Shown here one piece after another: positions 1 through 9,009 of a stretch of DNA of 64,000 nt. This DNA is from Parapedobacter soli (lineage in GTDB: Bacteria > Bacteroidota > Bacteroidia > Sphingobacteriales > Sphingobacteriaceae), in contig NZ_JAMXAY010000008.1 of the NCBI RefSeq assembly GCF_025460835.1, positions 50,529 through 114,528 on the forward strand, given 5' to 3'. The number at the start of each line of letters is the position of its first letter. Positions within the stretch are counted from its first letter, which is position 1. Made by a program: the position numbers and the translations under genes. The notes beneath the pieces were generated by a model that saw only the letters and a list, made by a program, of their open reading frames with translations, searched no databases and was not told the DNA's origin.

Positions 1-152
1 CCTTTTAATTGGATGCTTACCCCTTGTAAAATCGGATTGTTCTGCGATGCGTCGGCCGACCGGACCGTGCCCGTAGCGATGAAGCTGCTCTGTGCCCGGC
101 TCGTCCACGGCAAGCAAGCCAGCATCATGACAAAAAGCCATGCGACCCGCAT
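1..152 (-). CDS. SusC/RagA-family TonB-dependent receptor, N-terminus only
   Basis: An ATG at 152 on the minus strand opens a frame without stops to the window edge (50 codons). It begins MRVAWLFVMMLACLPWTSRA, a clean signal peptide ending near a RAQ cleavage site. This is followed by ATGTVRSADAS and LQGVSIQLK, which match the start of the carboxypeptidase-regulatory-like plug extension (TGTV.. GVSV.VKG) at the N-terminus of SusC-type outer-membrane importers. The gene diverges from the GntR regulator at 390, suggesting that regulator controls it. Family assignment rests only on the first 50 residues, so another protein carrying this domain is possible. Confidence 0.6.
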   Translation of the reverse strand, partial: MRVAWLFVMMLACLPWTSRAQSSFIATGTVRSADASQNNPILQGVSIQLK

Positions 153-310
153 TTTTTTTGTCTTTAGGATAGTTGGATTTTGTACTATAACTGATAATAA
201 TTGGTGATAATTAAAAAATAATTATGTACACACATAATAGATAATCTATATTAGATTCACGGATATCTTGGTTAATCACATAAAATAAAGGCCATTAAAT
301 AAATGTATAT

Positions 311-322
311 ATGTATATACAT
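311..322. promoter_or_regulatory. Palindromic operator candidate for the GntR/HutC regulator
   Basis: ATGTATATACAT is a perfect 12-bp palindrome. Its core GTATATAC (313-320) fits the GT-N-TA-N-AC operator pattern described for the HutC branch of GntR regulators. Related ATGTATA elements start at 303 and 327. The site lies between the divergent receptor and regulator genes, about 10 bp before the -7 box of the regulator. Confidence 0.5.
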
Positions 323-331
323 ACAAATGTA

Positions 332-339
332 TAACTTTG
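332..339 (+). promoter_or_regulatory. Bacteroidetes-type -7 box for the GntR gene
   Basis: TAACTTTG matches the TAnnTTTG consensus of the Bacteroidetes primary sigma factor, 50 bp before the ATG at 390. No clear -33 TTTG is present at the usual distance; that stretch is occupied by the TATA-rich operator repeats. Confidence 0.45.
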
Positions 340-389
340 TTTTTAAACACCAAATCATTTTTTTAAATTAGCTTACATTTTTATCCATT

Positions 390-1139
390 ATGACAAAGTT
401 GAATTTCAAGATCGACCATAAGAGTCCGATCCCCCTGCACGTACAAGCGGAAAATCTGTTGCGGAAACTGATTGAGACTCCGGAGTACCAGGAGGGTAAG
501 CTTTTGCCCAACGAGATTGACCTTGCCAAGCGGCTGGCCATTTCGCGGGCCACGTTACGGCAGGCCATCAACAAGCTTGTTTTTGAGGAGCTTTTGGAAC
601 GGAAGAAGGGGGTCGGCACGAAGGCCGTTAAGAAGCGTTTCAGCTCGCGGTCCAACAACTGGCTCAGTTTCTCGCAGGAGATGGCCGCGCGGGGCATTCC
701 GATCAAGAATTTCGAGCTTCACATCTCTTGGGAGGTCCCCAATGAAGGATTAGTGAATTTCTTCGGTATTGCCCCCGATCAAAAGATCCTGAAGCTCGAA
801 CGTGTGCGCGGCGGAACGGAGGGTCCGTTCGTCTACTTCGTTTCCTATTTCCACCCCCGCATAGGTCTTACCGGCGACGAGGATTTCAAGCGGCCGCTTT
901 ATGACATCCTGGAAACCGACCACCATACGGTGGCGGATTTATCAAAGGAAGAGATCAGTGCCACGGTGGCGGATAAATTCCTTGCAAACAAATTGGAGAC
1001 GCAGGTCGGCGCCGCCATACTCTTCCGCAAACGGCACGTATTTGACCAAGCCGATCGTCCGTTGGAATTTAACCTGGGGTATTACAAAGCGGATAGTTTT
1101 ATATATACGGTAGAAAGCAGGCGGCAGGGCACGCGCTAA
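390..1139 (+). CDS. GntR family (HutC subfamily) transcriptional regulator
   Basis: This 249-residue protein has an N-terminal winged helix of the GntR type (about residues 10-75, with PNEIDLAKRLAISRATLRQA as helix-turn-helix). It is followed by a UTRA effector-binding domain (about 95-240), the layout of HutC-type repressors that sense a small metabolite. It diverges from the receptor at the left edge and is convergent with a GH2 glycosidase, so a sugar ligand is likely (inference). A strong inverted repeat spans its stop codon. A palindrome fitting the HutC consensus lies in its own promoter, suggesting autoregulation. The start is the first ATG after the -7 box. Confidence 0.9.
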   Translation: MTKLNFKIDHKSPIPLHVQAENLLRKLIETPEYQEGKLLPNEIDLAKRLAISRATLRQAINKLVFEELLERKKGVGTKAVKKRFSSRSNNWLSFSQEMAARGIPIKNFELHISWEVPNEGLVNFFGIAPDQKILKLERVRGGTEGPFVYFVSYFHPRIGLTGDEDFKRPLYDILETDHHTVADLSKEEISATVADKFLANKLETQVGAAILFRKRHVFDQADRPLEFNLGYYKADSFIYTVESRRQGTR

Positions 1140-1157
1140 ACCCGTGCCCCTGCTGCC
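1123..1157. terminator. Inverted repeat at the GntR/GH2 convergent junction
   Basis: Arms GCAGGGCACG and CGTGCCCCTGC pair with a single bulged base around the GntR stop codon. There is no T-run after it, so termination is uncertain; it may act for both convergent genes. Confidence 0.35.
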
Positions 1158-1175
1158 GCGTTACTGCTTTGGATC

Positions 1176-3035
1176 TCAATCCACCGTTATCTGATACAAT
1201 TGCTGATGCCACTCGTTCAATTCGGCTTCAGGCATCTTAACCACTTCGCGGTCGTACGTCATCAACCCGTTGGTTTCTATCTCCACATCGGTGGTCTGTG
1301 TGTATACCGCAGCAGAGAGGCCCAAGGGTATCAACCGGGCCAGGTCTTTAACCAATCCGCTATAGCGGCGTTTTAGCTCATCGGTGTTCTTGAAACTTTG
1401 GTATCCCCAGTTGTCTTTATCCTGCCAGGTATGCCCCTCTACGGGAAGCCCCAAGCCACCGAATTCACCAAGTACCAAGATCCGTGTATCGCCGTATAGC
1501 TCGGGGCGTGGCATTACGGCATCCGGGTAGTTGTGGATATCCATGATATGGCCGGTTTCGTAAAAGTTGCCACCACTGGCGCTATTCACTAGGCGCGACG
1601 GATCGTAGGCCATCGTCCATTCGGTGATTTCTTCGGTTTTAAACTGACCCCAAGCTTCGTTGAAAGGAACCCATACCACGATGCTGGGGAAATTATACAG
1701 GGCATCCATGATTGCCTTCCATTCCTTCCGATAGATCGCTTCCGACTGGGCACTGCGGTCTTTGTCGTGCTGGCGGCCCGACGTAATCCCTGGTCGCATA
1801 TCCCAATGATTACCGCCGAGGTCGCCGCTAGGCATGTCTTGCCAAACCAATAAGCCCAGTTGATCGCAGTGGTAATACCAGCGTGCCGGTTCCACTTTGA
1901 TATGCTTGCGGATCATGTTGAAGCCCATGTCTTTGGTCTTCTCAACATCATAACGCAGCGCTTCGTCTGTGGGTGCCGTATATAAGCCATCCGGCCACCA
2001 GCCTTGATCGAGCGGACCGTATTGGAATACGAACTCATTGTTAAGCAGCATCCGCTGTATGCCTTTTGCGTCCTTAGCCATCGATATCTTTCGCATGGCA
2101 AAGTACGATTCGATTTCATCTACCACTTTCCCTCTGCGCAAGACTGCCACTTTGAGGTCGTACAACGATGGCGATGTGGGCGACCACAATTGGGCATTGT
2201 TGATTTTCAACGTAGCTTCATTGCCTGCTGCCACCATTTCTTCGGCCACCTTTGCCCCGTTTTTCCATGCAGATATCCGCACTTGGTCGCCTTCGCGCGC
2301 GCCTTCCACCACGGTTTGTACGGCCAGCGTACCCCGATCGATATCAGATGTATGTTTAGTCGCGGTGATGTGGGTTTCGGGCACCCCCTCAATCCACACG
2401 GTTTGCCAGATGCCGGTTACTGGCGTATACCAAATGCCATGCGGACGGACCACCTGTTTGCCATTTGGTTGCGGACCTTCATTCGTGGGGTCCCACACAC
2501 CCACAACAATTTCCTGTTTGGCCCCCTTAGCTAAATAGGGGGTGATGTCGATGGAAAAAGGATCGTATCCTCCTTCGTGCGAACCTGCCTTTTGGCCATT
2601 GACATACACCTCACTCTGCCAATCGACAGCACCGAAATGCAGGAGTACCTGTTGCTTGCGGATTTTCTTATCCAACACCACGGTACGCCGGTACCACAGG
2701 GAGCTATCCTTACCCACGGTCTTCCCTACACCCGAAAGTGCCGACTCCACGGCAAAGGGGACTAGGATTTGACCATCGAAATTGCCAGGTGCGGCCCCCA
2801 GCTTACCGGGTACGATGGCATAGTCCCAAAGACCATTGAGGTTTTGCCACTCTTCGCGCACCATTTGGGGCCTGGGATATTCAGGCAGGGGGTTGGCCAC
2901 ATTGATATTGTTAACCCAAGGCGATTTGATTTTATCACCTACAGGTTGCCAGGCCTGCGGCTCTTGTGCGGCTAACCGTCCGAATTGTAAGCAGGACAAG
3001 AAGAGAAGAATTGAATAACTAATTTTTTTCATCAT
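1176..3035 (-). CDS. Secreted glycoside hydrolase family 2 protein
   Basis: The 619-residue protein starts with a signal peptide (about residues 1-24, ending LAAQ) and is probably exported to the periplasm. It shows the GH2 layout: jelly-roll sugar-binding domain (WYRRTVVL, then [14 protein letters not shown], about 60-215), immunoglobulin-like domain (about 220-315) and TIM barrel. The predicted acid/base is Glu460 in WVPFNEAW and the nucleophile Glu524 in GEFGG. The family includes beta-galactosidases, beta-glucuronidases and beta-mannosidases; the substrate cannot be told from sequence. It is convergent with the GntR gene. The 286 bp upstream separate it from the divergent carbonic anhydrase; no convincing promoter was seen there for this strand. 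Confidence 0.9.
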   Translation of the reverse strand: MMKKISYSILLFLSCLQFGRLAAQEPQAWQPVGDKIKSPWVNNINVANPLPEYPRPQMVREEWQNLNGLWDYAIVPGKLGAAPGNFDGQILVPFAVESALSGVGKTVGKDSSLWYRRTVVLDKKIRKQQVLLHFGAVDWQSEVYVNGQKAGSHEGGYDPFSIDITPYLAKGAKQEIVVGVWDPTNEGPQPNGKQVVRPHGIWYTPVTGIWQTVWIEGVPETHITATKHTSDIDRGTLAVQTVVEGAREGDQVRISAWKNGAKVAEEMVAAGNEATLKINNAQLWSPTSPSLYDLKVAVLRRGKVVDEIESYFAMRKISMAKDAKGIQRMLLNNEFVFQYGPLDQGWWPDGLYTAPTDEALRYDVEKTKDMGFNMIRKHIKVEPARWYYHCDQLGLLVWQDMPSGDLGGNHWDMRPGITSGRQHDKDRSAQSEAIYRKEWKAIMDALYNFPSIVVWVPFNEAWGQFKTEEITEWTMAYDPSRLVNSASGGNFYETGHIMDIHNYPDAVMPRPELYGDTRILVLGEFGGLGLPVEGHTWQDKDNWGYQSFKNTDELKRRYSGLVKDLARLIPLGLSAAVYTQTTDVEIETNGLMTYDREVVKMPEAELNEWHQQLYQITVD

Positions 3036-3321
3036 TGTTATGTTTTAATATGTTGACTCCACACCAGCGAAGATATGGACAATGTCCCGGTTTTCCGTCT
3101 CAATATTTCGATATTATGTCTTAGCAATACTACTGCACACACCTGTTTGCCTCAAGCCATGATTTCTATACATTTTAATTTCTTTTGGAATAAAATAGGA
3201 AAAGAGCGAAAATAACTTTTACCTTCGCCCAATAGGTGATTCTCCTCCAACAAAGCGATCCATTAAATTCCGAGTCGGCAAAACGAATCTCGAAGACAAT
3301 CTGATAAATCATAATAAAGCT

Positions 3322-3984
3322 ATGTTCAAAAAACAATTAAATAACCCTGCGCTAAAAATAAGTTTCGAAAAAATCCTTAAAGGCAATGCCGAATGGGTTC
3401 AACAGGTGGAGGAAGATACCAGTGGGAAACTGAAGCAACTGGCGGAGGGGCAACATCCCGAGCTGCTGTGGATCGGTTGTGCCGATAGCCGTGTGCCGGC
3501 AAACCAGATTACGAATACCCAGCCCGGCGAAGTTTTCGTACACCGTAACATTGCCAATATGTGCGTGCATTCAGACATGAACATGCTTAGCGTGCTTGAC
3601 TACGCGGTAAACGTATTGAAGGTAAAGCACATCGTTGTAGCGGGGCATTACGGTTGCGGCGGCGTGGGCGCTGCATTGAGCCGCCAGCAATTCGGCATCA
3701 TCGACAACTGGCTTTGCCACATCAAAGATGTATACCGTTTCCATAGCGAGGAGATTGACGCCATAACGGATGAAAAGCAAAAAGTAAACCGGTTGGTTGA
3801 GCTCAATGTGGCTGAACAGGTTTTCAACCTGTGCACCACCTCGATTGTACAGAACGCATGGAAGGAACGCGATGACCTGGCCGTACATGGCATGGTTATC
3901 GACATCTCTACCGGCAAATTGATCGACCTCGATATCACGTTTACGGATAGTTTGGGTCTTGGCAAAGTGTTTGCTTTCAAATAA
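3322..3984 (+). CDS. Beta-class carbonic anhydrase
   Basis: This cytoplasmic enzyme interconverts carbon dioxide and bicarbonate. The 220-residue length is typical of the beta class. The zinc ligands are visible as Cys53 in CADSRVP, His109 and Cys112 in HYGCGG, with Asp55 and Arg57 as the conserved dyad. The ILKGNAEW segment near the N-terminus is also typical. It is monocistronic and followed directly by a strong bidirectional terminator. The AT-rich upstream region holds a near-match to a -7 box (TACCTTCG at 3222). Confidence 0.95.
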   Translation: MFKKQLNNPALKISFEKILKGNAEWVQQVEEDTSGKLKQLAEGQHPELLWIGCADSRVPANQITNTQPGEVFVHRNIANMCVHSDMNMLSVLDYAVNVLKVKHIVVAGHYGCGGVGAALSRQQFGIIDNWLCHIKDVYRFHSEEIDAITDEKQKVNRLVELNVAEQVFNLCTTSIVQNAWKERDDLAVHGMVIDISTGKLIDLDITFTDSLGLGKVFAFK

Positions 3985-3987
3985 AAA

Positions 3988-4023
3988 AAGAAGGGCATCT
4001 GCCGGTTGGTAGATGCCCTTCTT
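3988..4023. terminator. Bidirectional intrinsic terminator
   Basis: A perfect 13-bp stem (AAGAAGGGCATCT with AGATGCCCTTCTT) has a 10-base loop. It is flanked by an A-run on the left and pyrimidine-rich sequence on the right, between the convergent carbonic anhydrase and pruA genes. Confidence 0.85.
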
Positions 4024-4025
4024 CC

Positions 4026-5660
4026 CTATTCCGCCCCTAAAAACGGATACCGGTAATCCGTTGGTGGGTCGAACGTTTCCTTGATGGTACGTGGCGATAC
4101 CCACCGCAGCAGATTGATCATCGAACCCGCCTTATCGTTGGTACCGGATCCCCTGGCTCCCCCAAATGGCTGCTGCCCAACCACGGCACCCGTACATTTA
4201 TCGTTGATGTAAAAATTGCCCGCCGCATTGCGGAGTGCTTGGGTTGCTTGGCTGATGGCATAGCGATCTTGCGCGATGACCGCTCCTGTAAGGGCGTAAA
4301 TGGATGTATTGTCTATTACCTGCAGCGTATCTTCCCAATCGCCGTCGGGATATACATAAACGGTCAATACCGGGCCGAACAGTTCCTCACACATGGTGAC
4401 GTAGTCGGGCCTATTGGCCTGGATTACCGTAGGGTGGATATAATAGCCTTCGCTCTTGTCGTACGTACCGCCTACGATAATCTCGGCATCAGCGTCGGCC
4501 TTTGCCCGGTCGATATACCCTGCTAGCTTATCGAAAGCTTTTTCATCGATGACCGCATTGATAAAATTACTGAAATCGTCGGTCGGTCCAATCTTGAAAG
4601 ACTCAACATCGGCCACAATCAATCGTTTAAGCGCGGGCCACAGCGACTCAGGGATATAGACCCGCGAGGCCGCCGAACATTTCTGCCCTTGATATTCAAA
4701 TGCTCCCCGCACGATGGCTGTCGCCGCCACTTCCACATTGGCGGAGGGATGCACCAATATAAAATCCTTCCCGCCGGTTTCACCCACGATGCGGGGATAC
4801 GAGCGATAACGATGTATATTTTCACCGATTGTCTTCCAGATATGCTGGAACACAGCGGTGGATCCGGTGAAGTGTATGCCGGCAAAGTCGGGATGTTTGA
4901 AAATAACCTCACCGGCCGTGGGGCCATCTACGTAGACCAAGTTTATGACGCCTTCGGGCACACCGGCTTCACGGAAGACCTCCATGAGCACATTAGCCGA
5001 AAAAATCTGCGTGTTGGCCGGCTTCCAAACCACAACATTGCCCATCATTGCTGCGGAAGTCGGTAGATTGCCCGCTATGGCGGTAAAATTAAAGGGGGTT
5101 AATGCAAATACGAATCCTTCCAATGGCCGCTGCTCTACACGGTTCCAACTACCCGTGGGTGAAACGGGCGGCTGCTGCATGTATATTTCACTCATATACT
5201 TCACGTTAAAGCGCAGGAAGTCGACAATTTCACAAGCGGAATCAATCTCAGCCTGAAAAGCATTTTTCGACTGCCCCAACATTGTTGCGGCATTTAGCTT
5301 GTACCGATAAGGGCCGGATATCAGATCGGCCGCTTTCAGAAATATCGCCGCACGCTGCTCCCATGGCAGGTTTTCCCAACCTTCCTTGGCTGCCAGCGCA
5401 GCACCAATAGCCGCCTGCACGTGGGTCTGATCCCCAGCATGATAGTATCCTAGGGTATGTTTGTGTTGGTGAGGCGGGTGGACGGCCACTTTCCGTTCCG
5501 TACGCACCTCTTCCCCACCGATATACATCGGAATATCAGCCTCTTCAGCTAATGCAGCTTGCACTGCCCGTTGCAACAGTTTCCGCTCGCTGCTGCCGGG
5601 GGCGTATGACAATACCGGCTCATTGATGGGATTGGGGACATTGAAAAATCCTTTTGACAT
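4026..5660 (-). CDS. pruA: L-glutamate gamma-semialdehyde dehydrogenase (P5C dehydrogenase)
   Basis: This enzyme oxidises glutamate semialdehyde (from proline or ornithine breakdown) to glutamate with NAD+. The 544 residues fit the stand-alone P5CDH clade found in Bacteroidetes and eukaryotes, not the PutA fusion. The aldehyde dehydrogenase motifs are intact: FTGST, general base Glu294 in GETGGK, and catalytic Cys328 in GQKCSAASR. A C-terminal FGGARGSGTNDKAG segment is typical of this clade. No proline dehydrogenase gene is adjacent. It has its own well-formed promoter at 5686-5717 and ends at the shared terminator. Confidence 0.95.
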   Translation of the reverse strand: MSKGFFNVPNPINEPVLSYAPGSSERKLLQRAVQAALAEEADIPMYIGGEEVRTERKVAVHPPHQHKHTLGYYHAGDQTHVQAAIGAALAAKEGWENLPWEQRAAIFLKAADLISGPYRYKLNAATMLGQSKNAFQAEIDSACEIVDFLRFNVKYMSEIYMQQPPVSPTGSWNRVEQRPLEGFVFALTPFNFTAIAGNLPTSAAMMGNVVVWKPANTQIFSANVLMEVFREAGVPEGVINLVYVDGPTAGEVIFKHPDFAGIHFTGSTAVFQHIWKTIGENIHRYRSYPRIVGETGGKDFILVHPSANVEVAATAIVRGAFEYQGQKCSAASRVYIPESLWPALKRLIVADVESFKIGPTDDFSNFINAVIDEKAFDKLAGYIDRAKADADAEIIVGGTYDKSEGYYIHPTVIQANRPDYVTMCEELFGPVLTVYVYPDGDWEDTLQVIDNTSIYALTGAVIAQDRYAISQATQALRNAAGNFYINDKCTGAVVGQQPFGGARGSGTNDKAGSMINLLRWVSPRTIKETFDPPTDYRYPFLGAE

Positions 5661-5685
5661 AGTTCATTCATTTTGTGTGACGCCA

Positions 5686-5717
5686 CAAAACTACCAAAAC
5701 CAACAGGACTCTGCAAA
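5686..5717 (-). promoter_or_regulatory. Promoter of pruA
   Basis: On the minus strand, TTTG (5714-5717) is separated by 20 bp from TAGTTTTG (5686-5693). Both elements match the Bacteroidetes -33/-7 consensus. The -7 box lies 25 bp before the pruA ATG. Confidence 0.7.
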
Positions 5718-5860
5718 CCCTACTTCTTAAGCCGCTCTTTAAACACTTCCCTAAACTCCCGCTTCTTTAGCCCGGTTCCTTTCTACCACAAAAGCACAGA
5801 GGCTTAAGTGGTTTTGCGAGTGGAACCCGCAAAATGCAATATATTAGGCACTGAGGGGTA

Positions 5861-6868
5861 TCAGGACACTTTCAATACGATTTTACCGAATTGCGTGTAT
5901 CGGTCCATTTGCCGGATTGCGCTTTCGGCTTCGTGCCATGGATATACACCATGAACGACCGGAACTATCCGATGCTGGTTTACGAAGGCTAACATGGCTG
6001 CAAAATCAGCCGGTGAGCCCATCGTCGTACCTAATAGGGAGAGCTGTTTCCAGAATATTTTCCGGGCATTCAATGGAGGTAAGTTTCCTGCAGTCCCACC
6101 AAAAAATACGATCCGGCCGCCAGGATTGGCTAAGTCCAAATAGTGCGCTACGCCCTCACCCAATGCGCTATCCACGATGATATCAAAACCGCCAGCCCGT
6201 TCCCGGAGCTGTGTAGCCCAGTCGCCATCGGTATATAACACCCCTCCCTCAGCACCTAAGGATACCGCCCGTTCAATTTTGGGCGCTGTGCTGGAAGTGA
6301 CGTATACCTTTGCACCGGCATGGATGGCCCACTGTAATACAAAGGTTGCCACTCCCCCACCTGCTCCAATCACCAATAACGTGTCGCCGCCCTTCAATGC
6401 CGCCCGACTGAAGACAGCCCGATAAGCCGTAAGCCCACCGAGGGGCAGTGCGGCAGCTTCTTCAAACGAGAGATGCATCGGCTTCTCGTGTAAATTGGCA
6501 ACCGGAACACGTACGAATTCGGCGAAAGTGCCGTCTTGGGGCAGCCCGAGGATGTGGAATGACTTCCCTTGAAAGGCCTCGTTATCGCCCCATGCGATAG
6601 ATGGATTAATTACAACTTCGCGACCGACCCAATACCTATGGCCTTCATCTCCCACTCTTTCAACGACCCCCGCTCCATCCGAACCTAATATGATGGGAAA
6701 TTGCATTCCTGCATACTGGCCTTGTTGCATCCACCAATCACGCCGGTTGAATGCAGCTGCTTTGATTCGTACTAGAGCCTCGTCTTTACCAATCGATGGA
6801 ATAGGTACTTCTTCCAATACCAACGGCTTCTGGATACCATGGAGGACGATTGCTTTTTGGTTAGCCAT
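5861..6868 (-). CDS. MDR-family (quinone reductase-like) NADPH oxidoreductase
   Basis: This 335-residue medium-chain dehydrogenase/reductase has an N-terminal GroES-like domain (about 1-120) and a Rossmann domain with LLVIGAGGGVATF (about 160-172). The structural zinc cysteine cluster of true alcohol dehydrogenases is absent, so a quinone or enoyl reductase type using NADPH is likelier than a zinc alcohol dehydrogenase. The substrate is unknown. The gene lies downstream of sodA on the same strand, separated from it by a terminator, so it is probably transcribed separately. A 7-bp inverted repeat (TTTTGCG/CGCAAAA, 5812-5834) follows its stop codon. Confidence 0.8.
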   Translation of the reverse strand: MANQKAIVLHGIQKPLVLEEVPIPSIGKDEALVRIKAAAFNRRDWWMQQGQYAGMQFPIILGSDGAGVVERVGDEGHRYWVGREVVINPSIAWGDNEAFQGKSFHILGLPQDGTFAEFVRVPVANLHEKPMHLSFEEAAALPLGGLTAYRAVFSRAALKGGDTLLVIGAGGGVATFVLQWAIHAGAKVYVTSSTAPKIERAVSLGAEGGVLYTDGDWATQLRERAGGFDIIVDSALGEGVAHYLDLANPGGRIVFFGGTAGNLPPLNARKIFWKQLSLLGTTMGSPADFAAMLAFVNQHRIVPVVHGVYPWHEAESAIRQMDRYTQFGKIVLKVS

Positions 6869-6904
6869 GAGATGTTAGAAATGAGATATGAGAAAGGAGA
6901 CAAC

Positions 6905-6943
6905 AAAAAAGCGGCACATAGAGCACGATGTGGCCGCTTTTTT
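6905..6943 (-). terminator. Terminator of sodA
   Basis: 11-bp arms AAAAAAGCGGC and GCCGCTTTTTT are extended inside by ACAT/ATGT with one bulge. The flanking A and T runs would serve either direction; it lies 16 bp after the sodA stop codon. Confidence 0.75.
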
Positions 6944-6958
6944 ACTTATATTTTTGCA

Positions 6959-7567
6959 CTATTTAGCATCTGCGTAGCGCTTGGCTACAGCGTCCCAATC
7001 GATTACATTGAAGATTGCCTCTAAGTAGCCCGGGCGCTTATTTTGGTATTTCAGGTAGTAGGCGTGTTCCCAAACGTCTATACCTAGGATAGGTGTGCCT
7101 TTCACTTCGGCAATATCAAACAAGGGATTATCTTGGTTGGGGGTTGACGTTACCTGAAGCTTACCGGAACCGTCTACGATAAGCCACGCCCAACCCGACC
7201 CAAACCGGGTAGCCCCTGCCTCTTGCAGTTTTTTCTTCAACTCATCGAATGAACCGAAAGCCTCGTCGATAGCAGCAGCGAGATCGCCTGATGGGGCACC
7301 TCCACCATTGGGCGACAGCACTGTCCAAAACAGGGAGTGGTTATAATGCCCACCGCCATTGTTACGTACAGCACCGCTGTATTTCGAGATATTCTTGCAG
7401 ATGTCCTCAATAGATAGATTCTCTGCGTCTGTTCCCGCAATCGCCTTATTGAGGTTATCGATATAGCCCTTGTGGTGACGGCCGTGGTGGATTTCCATGG
7501 TTTCTTTATCGATATGGGGTTCCAATGCGTCTGTGGCGTAGGGTAACGCCGGTAATTCAAAAGCCAT
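6959..7567 (-). CDS. sodA: Superoxide dismutase, Mn-type of the Fe/Mn family
   Basis: This enzyme dismutates superoxide to hydrogen peroxide and oxygen; the lack of a signal peptide places it in the cytoplasm. The metal ligands are His27, His77, Asp164 and His168 (DVWEHAYY). The GGGHYNHS motif and Gln145 in PNQDNP are features of manganese enzymes rather than iron enzymes, although cambialistic use cannot be excluded. At 202 residues it has standard length. It has its own promoter and terminator, so it is monocistronic. Confidence 0.95.
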   Translation of the reverse strand: MAFELPALPYATDALEPHIDKETMEIHHGRHHKGYIDNLNKAIAGTDAENLSIEDICKNISKYSGAVRNNGGGHYNHSLFWTVLSPNGGGAPSGDLAAAIDEAFGSFDELKKKLQEAGATRFGSGWAWLIVDGSGKLQVTSTPNQDNPLFDIAEVKGTPILGIDVWEHAYYLKYQNKRPGYLEAIFNVIDWDAVAKRYADAK

Positions 7568-7610
7568 AATATGTATTGTTTTTAGTTAAAAATTAATATT
7601 TCGTGTTGGA

Positions 7611-7641
7611 CAAACTTAATTAAAGTTGCAGATAATTGCAA
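7611..7641 (-). promoter_or_regulatory. Promoter of sodA
   Basis: On the minus strand a -7 box TAAGTTTG (7611-7618) lies 20 bp after a -33 TTG core (7639-7641), giving a 5' leader of roughly 40 nt. Confidence 0.6.
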
Positions 7642-7733
7642 CCGACTTCGTTGCTTATCGTGACTAATTGCCGCGATAAAGACGTAATATCAACATTTAT
7701 AACGCTGTTTTGTTTGTGGCCGATTGTTTCAGC

Positions 7734-8210
7734 TCACCGGATGGCGCGTTTATTACGGAAAAATGACGTAACGAGATTAGCACAATCCGCTTCCAAAATC
7801 CCATTGGTTACTATCGTCTTCGGATGCAGTATTTTATTTCCGAAAATCGAAAAGCCCCGCTTTTCATCGATTGCACCGAATACAATTCGGTCGATTTGGG
7901 TCCAGTAAGCCGCACCTGCGCACATCACGCAAGGTTCGATGGTAACGTATAGGGTGCAGTCGCGCAAATATTTACCGCCAACGTAATTAGCAGCAGCAGT
8001 GAACGCCTGCATTTCGGCATGCGCCGTCACGTCGTTCAGCCGTTCGGTAAGGTTATGCCCCCGCCCGATGATCTTCCCATTAGCAACAACCACGGCACCA
8101 ATGGGCACCTCACCTTGCTCAAGTGCCTTCTGTGCCTCGCGGAGCGCCTCTTTCATATAGACCTCATCAGGGATGGTGGCAACGGAATCTTCAAAGTTGA
8201 TGTATTTCAT
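7734..8210 (-). CDS. Nucleoside deaminase (TadA/guanine deaminase family)
   Basis: This is a zinc-dependent cytidine deaminase-fold enzyme of 158 residues. The signatures are HAE (His64 zinc ligand, Glu66 proton shuttle) and PCVMC (Cys94 and Cys97 zinc ligands). The family covers tRNA-A34 deaminase TadA and guanine deaminases; the EALREAQKALEQGEVPIGAVVV start is TadA-like, but the exact substrate cannot be fixed from sequence. It lies on the same strand as the two small genes upstream (8258-8831) and may be co-transcribed with them. Confidence 0.85.
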   Translation of the reverse strand: MKYINFEDSVATIPDEVYMKEALREAQKALEQGEVPIGAVVVANGKIIGRGHNLTERLNDVTAHAEMQAFTAAANYVGGKYLRDCTLYVTIEPCVMCAGAAYWTQIDRIVFGAIDEKRGFSIFGNKILHPKTIVTNGILEADCANLVTSFFRNKRAIR

Positions 8211-8257
8211 CTAGACTTGAGATATGAGATGTGTGAAACCATTCGTTGAGCGCCAGC

Positions 8258-8596
8258 TCACATTAACTTCGATCCGTTTGGTACCGGGCGTTCCACGGCA
8301 CTTAATACAATGTCTCCGTTGTCGTCAGCAAAACCCGTAACCAAGCATTCCGACATGAAGTCTGCAATCTGTTTCTTCGGGAAATTGACGACACCGACGA
8401 CTTGTCTACCGACTAATTCCTCCTTGCTGTAATGTTTGGTAATCTGTGCACTGCTTCGACGTTGTCCAATTACCGCCCCAAAATCTATAGTCAGTTTATA
8501 GGCCGGCTTGTGCGCTTTCGGGAATTCATCGACTTGGATGATCGTACCGACACGCAGCTCCACCTTCTCAAAATCATGCCAAGAAATCTCAACCAT
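8258..8596 (-). CDS. CsaA-like tRNA-binding domain protein
   Basis: This 112-residue protein consists of one EMAP/MetRS-C type OB-fold tRNA-binding domain, as in Bacillus CsaA, which is described as a secretion-related chaperone. Characteristic segments are FEKVELRVGTI near the N-terminus, RRSSAQIT, VVGVVNFP and the C-terminal RPVPNGSKL. The ATG at 8596 is chosen because MVEISWHDFEKVELRVG matches the family start; the longer frame beginning at 8644 would overlap the upstream gene. Confidence 0.85.
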   Translation of the reverse strand: MVEISWHDFEKVELRVGTIIQVDEFPKAHKPAYKLTIDFGAVIGQRRSSAQITKHYSKEELVGRQVVGVVNFPKKQIADFMSECLVTGFADDNGDIVLSAVERPVPNGSKLM

Positions 8597-8615
8597 CAGA
8601 ATATGCAAACCGTTA

Positions 8616-8831
8616 CTATAACCGATTACTCTCCAGGTCAGCAATACCCTTTTTCAACGTGAAAAGGATATAATCCCGGCTACGCCGTACCCGCTTGGCT
8701 AACCTTCCGATTAGTTCGTTTTCCTTTCCAGGCTCGAAAGCGAGGTCCTCTTCTGAAAGATGGTTGTATTTCCGCAGGAATTTCGCCTTCGCTACTTCCC
8801 ACTCTTCCAAAGTCATTTTGATATCAGCCAT
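8616..8831 (-). CDS. Small CsbD-like stress protein
   Basis: This 71-residue highly charged protein starts MADIKMTLEEW. The pattern of LSEEDL, then GKENELIGRLAKR, resembles the LTDDDL...GKxDELxGxLQ core of CsbD-family general stress proteins, with a longer basic tail. The start at 8831 gives a normal CsbD-like beginning; the longer frame from 8879 adds residues that do not look coding. It sits 20 bp upstream of the csaA-like gene. Function is unknown for the family beyond stress induction. Confidence 0.6.
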   Translation of the reverse strand: MADIKMTLEEWEVAKAKFLRKYNHLSEEDLAFEPGKENELIGRLAKRVRRSRDYILFTLKKGIADLESNRL

Positions 8832-9009
8832 ATAATGTTGATTTGAGACAAAATTAGCCAAAGTTGCTAGCTTGTGCAAGTTTATTAAGCTGATAACCTA
8901 CGCGCTGCGCACATTCCCAACTGGCCACAATTTTATTTTCGGCTTGAATTTTGCTACAATTGCACATCAGTATACGAATGGACAAATAAACATTAAAAAA
9001 GATTATGCT

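Noticed and set aside
13..207. Plus-strand frame of 64 codons at the left edge
   Set aside because: The minus strand at 1-152 encodes a good signal peptide and SusC-like start; the plus frame has no such pattern.
5812..5834. Inverted repeat TTTTGCG/CGCAAAA as terminator of the MDR gene
   Set aside because: The stem is present but no T-run follows in the direction of transcription.
7636..7908. Plus-strand frame overlapping the deaminase gene
   Set aside because: It is antisense to a clear zinc deaminase and has no family features.
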